A stretch of 64,000 bases of DNA, from positions 68,446,546 to 68,510,545 of the forward strand of contig NC_081408.1 of NCBI RefSeq assembly GCF_030272615.1, read 5' to 3'. Shown in pieces: positions 55,580 to 64,000 of the stretch. A model generated the notes under the pieces. That model was not told the origin of the DNA. It saw only the letters and a program-made list of their open reading frames with translations, and did no database searches. Source of the stretch: Cryptomeria japonica. Lineage: Eukaryota; Streptophyta; Pinopsida; Cupressales; Cupressaceae. How positions within the stretch are numbered: the first letter of the stretch is position 1; each line of letters starts with the position of its first letter. The translations under genes were made by a program, and so were the position numbers.

Positions 55580-56770
55580 TGATGAATACTAAGAGGGGGG
55601 GGTGAATTAGTATGCCAAAAAAGTTTGCACTAAAACACTTACGCGGTCTAAAGATAAACTGGTAAAGCAATTTGACAGTCAAACCAGTTACCACACATAC
55701 AAACCAAAATGTGAATAAAACATTCACCCACAAAATCAATACAACCATAACACAAGATATTTGATGAGGAAACCCAACTGGGAAAAACCATGATGAGATG
55801 GAACTCAAAAGTCACTATCTGTAGAATAGAAACCAGACCGGTTAAGGTCAGATCGGTTAAGGTCAGACCCGTTAAGGTCTTACAATGTTCTTCACCAGAA
55901 CAGATCCTGTTAGGAATCTCAATCTCTGTTAGGAGATAAGTCTAATTAAAGACTACCTTGTTAGAGGATTTTAGATTCACATGTGTGAACCACCTTGTTA
56001 GAGGATTTTACAAAGGCTTTAAGGCCTACCCAGTTAGGGGCTACTGACTTGTTAAAGATATGAGTAATCAACAAGTGTTTGATCTATCTAATAGCACAAA
56101 CTGCTTGGTTAGATCCAGTATTGCTCATAGCTAATGCATTCCAGCATTACTTCAGTCTTCTCTATCTCTCTCTCAGTTACAACTCGATCTTCTTAGATAA
56201 GATCGCTCTTCCAACAACTCAACATCCACCTTAAACCCTAGCTCAACATTAACCCTTTTCGCAACAACCTAAAACCCTAGACATGATGTCCCTTTAAAGG
56301 AATCTGATTTCATGTCGGTCCAATAGGATTTCTTTACAATTTCCTAGGTTCAATGAACCTAGACATACTTAGTAACATGACACAGGAATCACCGTTAATG
56401 TGTCGGCACCATCAAACAATCGGTGGATTGGTAACTCATCACAAAATGCCAGTTGGTAACTCATCACAGAGTATTACCGGTTCATACAAAATACCGGTTG
56501 CGGGTTTGACAAAAATGAAGACTGGTAAGAATGTGTTGTGCCACTTTGCTCCCTCGTACTGCTTGTGATCTGCGAACCGCTTGGGGTTGACATGCCGCTT
56601 CAGACCAGGAAACACATTCTACAAAATCACTACTAGTCTAAAGATTAGAATACAACATACCGGTTGGAACAAATGCCGGTTGAGCATGAGCTCATACATA
56701 TAAAGGGGATCTCAATACAAGTGTGTGTCCATCAATGACAATCACAACATAAACATCAAAAATGCCAACA
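55580..56770 (-). repeat. 3' LTR of element C
   Basis: The minus strand starts TGTTGGCATTTTTGATG and ends CTCTTAGTATTCATCA. It contains the ATGGTTTTTCCCAGTTGGGTTT block (plus-strand 55768-55796) and spaced CTAACAGG-type repeats at 55860-56110. Three copies of GGTTAAGGTC-type repeat lie at 55836-55879, whereas the 5' LTR has one. Confidence 0.9.
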
Positions 56771-57070
56771 ATCTCCCCCTTTGGCATTGATGGAAACACT
56801 TAGGAAAATAAAATTTTGACATCTAAGTGTTTTACAACAAAAACTTGTCATTAACAAAATTGCTCTCGCTAAGCATATACACTATCCCTTAATCAATAGA
56901 GTGTATAGCAATTTTGCATTCAGAGCACAATCATCAGAGCATATAGCATATATCACAGCATATATCAAAATTCCAAAACAGATACTTCTCCCTCTGATAT
57001 ACTTCTCCCCTGATGTATCAAATTTCAAAATTTAAAACAAAATTTAAAACCATATACTTCTCCCCCTTTG
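56771..57070 (-). promoter_or_regulatory. Repeated polypurine tracts of element C
   Basis: On the minus strand, GCCAAAGGGGGAGAT touches the LTR (56771-56785), and further GGGGAGAAGT and CAAAGGGGGAGAAG tracts lie at 57000 and 57060. Same arrangement as elements A, B and the copia elements. Confidence 0.75.
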
Positions 57071-57125
57071 CCAACAATGACAAAGTACCACTGAAAAACC
57101 TATTTCCATATATATATAAAAGATT

Positions 57126-60100
57126 TTATGACAATAATGAATAATACTTGTTGAAAACCGCTTTATAGTCCTGCAAAAATTGTTTCATGGAAAGAGACCA
57201 GGACTCAAGTAGGGAGGTCGTCACTTCCTTCTCTGTCTGCATTTGTGATACTTGTTCCTTCATGGCATATATTGTGCTCAGTTCTTGTGTGACTGTCAGG
57301 GCATCCAGGTTCAGATAGCATTTCTGGAGAATTTGCAAGAATTAATACCAATTGAAGCTCCTGCAAATCCCTAGACCTTGTGTTGATCTCTTGCTCTATC
57401 TTGGTTGATTGGATCTGGAACCGGTGAACAGTTTTCCCATATGCTGCAAAGGAGTAAGGAGTCTTGAATGTGCTCAAGTAGGACTGTAAGTCCGTTTGAA
57501 GCTATTGCTTCTTGGCTAGCACATCATCACAGAATAGATGAGGTTGACAGATTTTGTTGAGTAGCAAGTTTCCCTCATCCAAGGCATTCCTTATGTCCTT
57601 TTGATCCTTTAGCAGTTTAGTCCTAAGCTCATTTAATTTCTTCACGAGAGCAACATTAAGAGCCTTTTGGTGCTCTTTCTTTACATTGGCCTCTGTTGCT
57701 TCTTCTAGACTTTGCACCTGATCATCCACTATAGTACACAAAAGTTTAAGTTGTGCTAGTGATGAATCAATGTCAGGAAGATTAGTACCGGGGATTAAAC
57801 CGGTAAGTGTGTCTATAGCTGCTTGAATGATGTCTTGTTCCTTTTTCTTGCGAATGATCTCAAGGCACTCTTGAGAAACCTTGATGCTCTACATAAGCTC
57901 CAACTCACTTGCAGATTGGAGATCGATAGGACTAGAGAGATCAACCGGTGAGGGTTGACTTCCGGTTGCCTTCAGAGTCTCCACCTGAGAGCTTTTTGCC
58001 ACTTCTCATTCCTTGGCTTCTTCAGCTTTCTTCTTTTCCGCTTCTCTTCTCTTCTCTTCTTCCTTGTCTTCCTCTGCCTTTTTCTTCTCCTCTGCTCTCC
58101 TCTTCTGCTCTTCCTTTTCTTCTTCTTCCCTCTTCTTCTTCTCTTCCTCTTCCTTTTTCTTCTTCTCTTCCTCTTCCTTTTTCTTCTTCTCTTCCTCTTC
58201 CTTCTTCTTTTCTTCCTCTTCCTTCTTCTTCTTTTCTTCCCTGTCCTCTTCTTCTTTCTTCTTCCTTTCTTTTTCTTGCTTCTTCTTTTCTTCATCTTTT
58301 CTTTTCTCCTCTTCCTCTTCCTTTTTCTTCTTCTCTTCCTCTTCCTTATTCTTCTCTTCCTCTTCTTTTGCCGCTTGTTGTGTGTCCACAGCTTGTTCAC
58401 CACCCTGATCGGCCTGTTGCCCCTGTTCAGTTCCCTCATAAGCTATGTCCTGAGTGACATCTTCTATATCTAGGGCATCAACATCTATGGTGTCGATTGG
58501 TTCCTCCACCAGGTTTCCTTCCTCATCAAAAACCTCATCTGGTTTGGAAATAACCAGTTCCTTTTCCGCTTGGAGGTTGGCCATTCGAGCTTTGTGAAAG
58601 CTGATAGCATGGGCCATGTGTTGATGTGTATCCTTTTCTACATCATCAACTCTCCCCTCCAACAACCAGAGTCTTCTTCTTGTGAAGAAGAGACCTTTAT
58701 TTTGATCCAATACATCAAATAATTTTGAATTTGAGAGTTCGGGGAAGTACTATGCAAAAACTTTCTCCCTAATCTCTTGTTCCTTTTCAATGGCAATGCA
58801 CCATTTGTTATCCAATGCTTTAAATAATGAATCTGGTGTCTGAGATTTAATCTCTGATGGTGACCGGTCATTTTTACATAAATAAAGAATGATTTCCTGC
58901 AGTACTTCATCTTTTTCTTCACTATTGAATTCATCGTAATAATCTATTAAATCATGAAGTAACTTTCTCCTAATATTCTTTACTATTCTTTGACAATGTG
59001 TCAAAGGTTTGTAAGAGGAGATATCTATATTTACCAGTGTGGATGTTGTCGGTTCATTCTTCTTCATCTTCTTGGTCTGTCTATCCTTCTTTGGCTGTTC
59101 ATCAGACTCGGTTTCTTTGGAATCTGGTTCATTTTCCTTAGTCATCCTCTTTCTTTCGAAGACTTTTGCCAGTGTTACCTCTAGTTTCTTCTTTGCCGGT
59201 GACCACTTGGTCACTCTTGGAGTCGCAGTGGTAGCTGGTGCTGATGCTGCAGGCATTGCCTTAGCTTTCTTAGCTGTCTGTTCTTTTCCCTTCTTCACCG
59301 ATGGTTCTTCAACCGGTGCGATCCTCTCCAAGTAGGTTCTGGTTCGCTTAGCCTTTGGATCAAGAGGTGAGGCAATAAGGGTTGAAGCATACCCTTCCAA
59401 CATGTCAAACATGACCTCATAGCCCATAGGCTCCACTTCCTCCATTCTAGGCTCAACAGCCTCCATTAGACATTTGTCCACCTGAATAGTGAAACAGATG
59501 TCATCTTCATACTTCTTCACTATGTGACCTGAGATTCATACCCTCTGACTCATCTTTCTTCTAAACTCATCAAAGTATTTGTTCAGTACCTCAGGGTAGT
59601 AGGTTCTAATGGCTTGCACACTTTCCTTTATCTGCTTGGTTACCAGTTGGTCAGGGGACCACTAGACATCTTCTACACCTAGAAAGTAGCCTTGGAAATA
59701 GAAAAACAACCCTACCAATAGTTGTCCAAACTTAAATCTCAGTGAATTGTCCTTTTTGATTGCCTTAAGATTTAACAGGAGTTGCCTCTGCATACTGGTG
59801 CATATGTCAAATGATTTATCCTCTATAATCATCCAGTAAGCGGCATTTACCGCTGTAGCAGATACAGAATTAATCTTGCTAGCTGAGAATGTTCTGTAGC
59901 CTATCACCATGCAAGCGTATTTTACCAGTTCATCTTTGATAGGATTAACTGTCATACCTTGTGAATCACTTGTCGAACTGGTGAGCTTGGTCATTTCCAT
60001 TTTGCTTACCATTCTCAGGGCTGGCACTTCCCCTGTGTTGTAGAAATTGGTGACTGCATGAATTGCCTCAGGCGTGATATCATGCGTTCTCTCTAGGTAC

Positions 60101-60429
60101 ATCTTGTCACCATGGACTCTACTAAAGATGATCCTGATGTGATCCTCTGTGAAGTCTTCTAGAAAATATACCACATTATGGATTTTCTTCTTCTCTAAGA
60201 TACTGAACTCCAATTTGATCCTTTTTTCTTTTCCACAAAATAGACCTAATTCAGTATGAATGGCTAAGGACCCTAGGTCTTCTATCTTGCAATCAATATA
60301 ATCTAAAATTCCTTCTTCGACTATGACTCCAGCTGGAACTTGTGACAAAGCATTATACTTGGACTTCCTCTGAATGAAACTTTCTGACTCAATGGATGTG
60401 CTTGAACTAGTATGAGATGCGGAAGCCAT
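57126..60429 (-). pseudogene. ORF2 of element C (unassigned protein family)
   Basis: About 1,100 codons, one frame from ATG 60429 (MASASHTSSSTSIESE) to about 57205, then a frameshift to the end at 57126. N-terminal domain: YNALSQVPAGVIVEEGILDY, IIFSRVHGDKMYLERTHDIT, EAIHAVTNF, LRFKFGQLLVGLFFYFQGYF. Second block: CLMEAVEPRMEEVEPMGYEV and MLEGYASTLI. It has Lys/Ala/Pro-rich linkers, KALDNKWCIAIEKEQEIREK, then a 120-residue Glu/Lys tract (58006-58390), then helices including LAQLKLLCTIVDDQVQSLEE and KLNELRTKLLKDQKDIRNAL. Premature stops at 59662, near 59536, 58750, 58006, about 57892 and 57502. Homologous to ORF2 of elements A and B in the first two blocks. The C-terminal half has diverged but stays helical. 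No enzymatic motif recognised. Confidence 0.78.
58006..58390 (-). repeat. Glu/Lys codon tract in ORF2 of element C
   Basis: About 380 bases nearly all purine on the minus strand (CTTCTTCTT-type on plus), encoding runs such as EEEEKKKKEEEEKKK. All reading frames on both strands are open here, which creates several spurious long ORFs. The other ORF2 copies lack this expansion. Confidence 0.85.
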
Positions 60430-60680
60430 TGAAGAGTATTTCAAGAACACGAAAAATACCTTTCAAATGTGAATTTAGGGCTTCCTGATTCTGCTTTACT
60501 TCGCTCTCCGTCGGATGCCAAATCACCACTTTGAGTTCTCCACTACCGCTTGCAAACTAGATTTGAATCTCTTTCAAAGTTATCCAATTTCTTGAAATCT
60601 AAACTCAAATCACCTTTTCTTCACTCTGCACTTGAAAACTTTTCTTCGCTCGAAAATAGATAGTGAGAAATGATTTGAAA

Positions 60681-60720
60681 AATGCATTTATACATGTCTC
60701 TCACCTACCATCATTAATGC
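60681..60720 (-). promoter_or_regulatory. Conserved inter-ORF box and TATA (element C)
   Basis: The minus strand reads GCATTAATGATGGTAGGTGA (60720-60701), then TATAAA at 60692-60687, 28 bases from the box start. The ORF2 ATG is about 260 bases downstream, after GCGAAGTAAAGCAG and AAAGGTATTT. It matches the block before ORF2 of element B. Confidence 0.5.
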
Positions 60721-60872
60721 TCCTCTATTAGGGTGTGAACCCTAATTTGCCTTTTTACCATTTCCGGTCTTCTACCAAGTGACAGGTGTAGCATACCGGT
60801 TAAGGTCTTTTATCAGTGTTAACCAGGGGTTCGAAAGGATTTCGCCATTTGCTCCCCCTAAGCCTTTGAGGC

Positions 60873-62150
60873 TTAGTTTGCTGGTTCTGATATTTCCACA
60901 CTAGGTGTAGAAACTGAATCCTCTTCTGACATTGTTGGTTTCTTCTTCCATGTTTTCTTCATGTCTCCTTGAAATTTTTCAACATCTATTTCTCCTTCCT
61001 GAGTGACCGGTATATCATCAAATATACTTTTTTTGCTTCTGCAGAATCTTGCAATGTGACCCGGTTTGTTGCAATGATAGCAAACAAGTCCAGGTGCTCT
61101 CCAAGGTTCATTGTACATGTTTCCATTCTTCCTTCTGCATGTTGCAGCAGTGTGACCATGACCATGATAGATCATACAACTTTCTTTCCATCTGGTTGCC
61201 GCTTGATGACCACCGCTTCTTGACTGATGATTGAAGTCATTAAACCGGTTGTGGTTCTGGTTCATAAAAGATTCAGGACCAGTTCTTTGGGTCCTCTGAG
61301 GATATCTTCTAGTGTTATCCACTACAGACCTGCATTCAAATGCTCTATGCCCAAACTTGTTGCATGCATAACAATGACCATTGAACGTATTGAATCTAGG
61401 TACATTGTTGATAAAATGAGGAAAATTATTATAGGCTTTGCTCCTACATACATTGGCAATGTGTCCTTCTTTAAGACAGTTAAAGCAAATAGGTTTGAAT
61501 TTTTGCTTACCTTTTCCTTTGAGTGTCGGTTGCTTCTTTGATGCTTCAGCATTTGTTCCTGAGGATTCCCCTTCCTCATGTCCAAAAAAACCAAGACCAT
61601 TGGTATTATTTGCCGGTCTAGATGACTCAAGCTTTTGCTCTAGCTTGACTGTACTTTTGCCAAACTTAGCAAGTATTTCCTTTGACTCAAAGAGTTCTTT
61701 GGAAATAGCAGTGTTTGTCTCCATTAGACTTGCATTTTCAGAGATGGCAATGTTCAGTTCTCCTTGCATTTCTTGTTTTTCTATTCTACTCTCATGAAGG
61801 CGAGCAATTAGTGCACTAATCTCATGTTTCAACTTGGAGATCTCATGATCTCTGTCTTTTACCAGATCTTAACCTTTTCTCCGGTTCTCAAGCTCTTGAC
61901 TGAACCGAATAGTGAGTCCTTCCAACTCCTTTCTCAGATTGGAGTTTGAATCATTCAGCTTATTCACTTTAGCAATCATAGCTTCCATGTTAGCTTCATC
62001 TTCAGAACTACTTTCATATAGTTCCATCAGCCTTTCTGCATGTTCTCTTCTTTTTGCTTGAGATGTCTTGTATTTGACCATAAGATCATCATAGGCTTGC
62101 TCAGACTTAGTGAGCCATTGAGTAAGTTCCCTCAAGGTGTATTCCCCCAT
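60873..62150 (-). pseudogene. ORF1 of element C: coiled-coil protein with four CCHC-type knuckles
   Basis: 426 codons in one frame with one premature stop (61869-61871). I chose ATG 62148-62150 (MGEYTLRELTQWLTKSEQ), 37 bases after the primer site; the longer open frame upstream is LTR and leader. Residues 1-190 are coiled coil (ELYESSSEDEANMEAMIAKV, LNDSNSNLRKELEGLTI, ELNIAISENASLMETNTAI). Then NTNGLGFFGHEEGESS and four knuckles: CFNCLKEGHIANVC, CYACNKFGHRAFEC, a third with Tyr replacing the second Cys (CMIYHGHGHTAATC), and CYHCNKPGHIARFC. The tail is Lys/Glu-rich. Presumed Gag-like packaging protein, homologous to ORF1 of element B. Confidence 0.85.
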
Positions 62151-62186
62151 ATCTCTTTCCAAGTGGTTAAACTTATAGAAAGGTTG

Positions 62187-62198
62187 GCTCTGATACCA
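62187..62198 (-). promoter_or_regulatory. Primer binding site of element C, tRNA-iMet type
   Basis: The minus strand reads TGGTATCAGAGC, two bases inside the 5' LTR end at 62201. Confidence 0.92.
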
Positions 62199-62200
62199 GT

Positions 62201-63362
62201 TGATGAATACTAAGAGGGAGGGGTGAATTAGTATGCCAAAAAACTTTGCACTAAAACACTTACACAGTTTAAAGATAAACCGATAAAGCAGTCTAACAGT
62301 CAAACCGGTTACCACACATACAAACCAAAATGTGAATAAAACATTCACCCACAAAAGCAATACAACCATAACACAAGATATTTGACATGGAAACCCAACT
62401 GGGAAAAACCACAGTGAGATGGAACTCAGAAGTCACTATCTGCAGAATAGAAACCAGACTAGTTAAGGTCTTACAATGTTCTTCACCAGAACAGATCTTG
62501 TTAGGAATCTCAATCTCTGTTAGGAGATAAGTCTAATTAAAGACTACCTTGTTAGAGGATTTTAGATTCACATGTGTGAACCACCTTGTTAGAGGATTTT
62601 GCAAAGGCTTTGAGGCCTACCCAGTTAAGGGCTACTGACTTGTTAAAGATATGAGTAATCAACAAGTGTTTGATCTATCTAATAGCACAAACTGCTTGGT
62701 TAGATCCATTATTGCTCATAGCTAATGCATTCCAGCATTACTTCAGTCTTCTCTATCTCTCTCTCAGTTACAACTCGATCTTCTCAAATAAGATCGCTCT
62801 TCCAACAACTCAACATCCACCTTAAACCCTAGCTCAACATTAACCCTTTTTGCAACAACCTAAAACCCTAGACATGATGTCCCTTTAAAGGAATCTGATT
62901 TCATGTCGGTCCAATAGGATTTCTTTACAATTTCCTAGGTTCAATGAACCTAGACATACTTAGTAACATGACACAGGAATCATCGTTAATGTGTCGGCAC
63001 CGTCAAACAATCGGTGGATTGGTAACTCATCACAAAATGTCGGTTGGTAACTTATCACAGAGTATTACCGATTCATACAAAATATTGGTTGCCAGTTTGA
63101 CAAAAATGAAGACTGGTAAGAATGTGTTGTGCCACTTTACTCCCTCGTACCGCTTGTGATCTGCGAACCACTTGGGGTTGACATGCCACTTCAGACCGAG
63201 AAACACATTCTGCAAAATCACTACTAGTCTAAAGACTAGAATACAACATACCGGTTGGAACAAATACCGATTGAGCATGAGCTCATACATATAAAGGGGA
63301 TCTCAATACAAGTGTGTGTCCATCAATGACAATCACAACATAAACATAAAAAAATGCCACCA
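62201..63362 (-). repeat. 5' LTR of element C
   Basis: 1,162 bp, nearly identical to 55580-56770. The difference in length is explained mainly by the GGTTAAGGTC-type repeat (one copy here, three there). Confidence 0.92.
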
Positions 63363-64000
63363 ATCTGTATGTGCTTGTAATGGATGAAGATGTTTTAATT
63401 TCTGCAAAAAAGTTGCTTGACTATTAAGGGTCTTAAGAAGGCAGTCATTGTGGCTGGCAGGTAAAGTGAGTTGATCCAATGACCCTCGTAACCCCGCGAT
63501 CAAGGGATGCAAAGGGATTATGGACCACGACATCATGAGATGATGCCATGTGTCCAAGGTGGGCCAGGAAAATTTGATGGTGGGGTCGGTGACCGAGGTG
63601 AAGTAAGTGGTGAGTTGGCTATGCCAAGTCATACTTTGGATGGACCTAATTGCCACATTGAAGGTCAGTGTCAGATTGACCAATGATGACCATGTGATTC
63701 ACCGAGATGGATAGGATCTATGGTGGAGTTTCAAATAATCTTTATAAGGGTGTTGTAAAGGCATGGCATGTTATCTGTGCGGGATAGTTAGAATGGACAG
63801 AGTGCAAGCTTGTCAACTTAGAGAAAATAGCGACAAGGTAGGACAATTAGATCCCGACTCATTTCAGAAGGCTAGCTTTTTGAAGGTTTGTATTGAGTTT
63901 AAATTGATTTGACAAGCAAGGATAACAGTTTTAGAGGCATAAGATAATTTGGATAACCTCTGAGTTGGAAATGAAAGATCACGGATTTCTCGGTAAAATA
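63363..64000. other. Non-coding right flank of element C
   Basis: Begins with the target duplication ATCTG. It contains the second copy of the CATCATGAGATGATGCCA motif (63525-63555) and a TATA-like CTTTATAAGGG near 63741. It could be part of an old LTR, but no boundary was found. Confidence 0.45.

Larger units (their letters stand above)
55580..63362 (-). mobile_element. Complete pol-less LTR retrotransposon, element C
   Basis: TSD ATCTG at 55575-55579 and 63363-63367. LTRs 55580-56770 (3') and 62201-63362 (5'). The iMet primer site is at 62187 and polypurine tracts at 56771 and 57060. The interior contains ORF1 (62150-60873) and ORF2 (60429-57126) only. ORF1 keeps one frame with a single stop and ORF2 nearly so, making this the best-preserved member of the family shared with elements A and B. 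Confidence 0.92.

Noticed and set aside
56210-56290. Telomere-like AAACCCTA words
   Set aside because: Only scattered single copies inside the element C LTR, duplicated at 62815-62880 because both LTRs carry them.
57948-58473. Long plus-strand and alternate-frame ORFs rich in Ser/Phe/Leu or Arg/Lys
   Set aside because: All lie on the purine/pyrimidine tract inside ORF2 of element C, where every frame is open. They have no similarity outside the tract.

Overview
The window is AT-rich plant nuclear DNA from a repeat-dense intergenic region, probably of a large genome. Every recognisable coding stretch belongs to plant LTR retrotransposons or other mobile-element relatives, and most carry stop codons. 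Initiator-Met-tRNA primer sites, Ty1/copia and chromovirus Ty3/gypsy polyproteins and 5-bp target duplications fit a seed plant. A gymnosperm is possible but not proven. No intact host gene, structural RNA or CRISPR array was seen.

Layout. 1-8285 is a nest: a minus-strand copia RT relic (7837-8285) holds a pol-less LTR element (element A, 3607-7836), which was hit by a copia element (1-3606), which was hit by a gypsy-type LTR now solo (380-1502). 8286-10780 is a cluster of palindromes centred on TTTTAAAA, split by a solo LTR (8484-9935). 10830-24504 is a decayed element of unknown class, interrupted by a chromovirus (13499-21632) and a solo LTR (21733-23179). 24505-26520 is a fold-back repeat array split by a solo LTR (24766-26191). 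27634-41375 is a complete copia element (TSD GTAGG) containing a complete pol-less element B (31478-37964, TSD GGTAG). It sits in a gypsy gag/protease relic. 41881-49744 is a minus-strand gag-only gypsy-type element (TSD AATAT). 49745-54866 holds a decayed spliced gene of plant transposase-associated type and a decayed SET-domain gene. 55580-63362 is a second complete pol-less element C on the minus strand (TSD ATCTG).

Most notable: elements A, B and C form one family of non-autonomous LTR retrotransposons. They have copia/Sirevirus-like signals (tRNA-iMet primer site, repeated AAAGGGGGAG polypurine tracts, common LTR blocks) but no protease, integrase, reverse transcriptase or RNase H. The complete members encode ORF1, a coiled-coil protein with four CCHC-type knuckles, and ORF2, a protein of about 1,035-1,100 residues that I cannot assign to a family. 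A conserved 20-bp box plus TATA box lies between the two genes. The copia elements in the same window share these cis signals and are plausible sources of the missing enzymes.

Decay is dominated by nonsense changes compatible with C-to-T transitions. The chromovirus polyprotein, for example, is a single frame of 1,536 codons with six premature stops and no frameshift. Element boundaries were found by eye from terminal TG/CA, matching LTR copies and TSDs; domain limits inside decayed genes are approximate.
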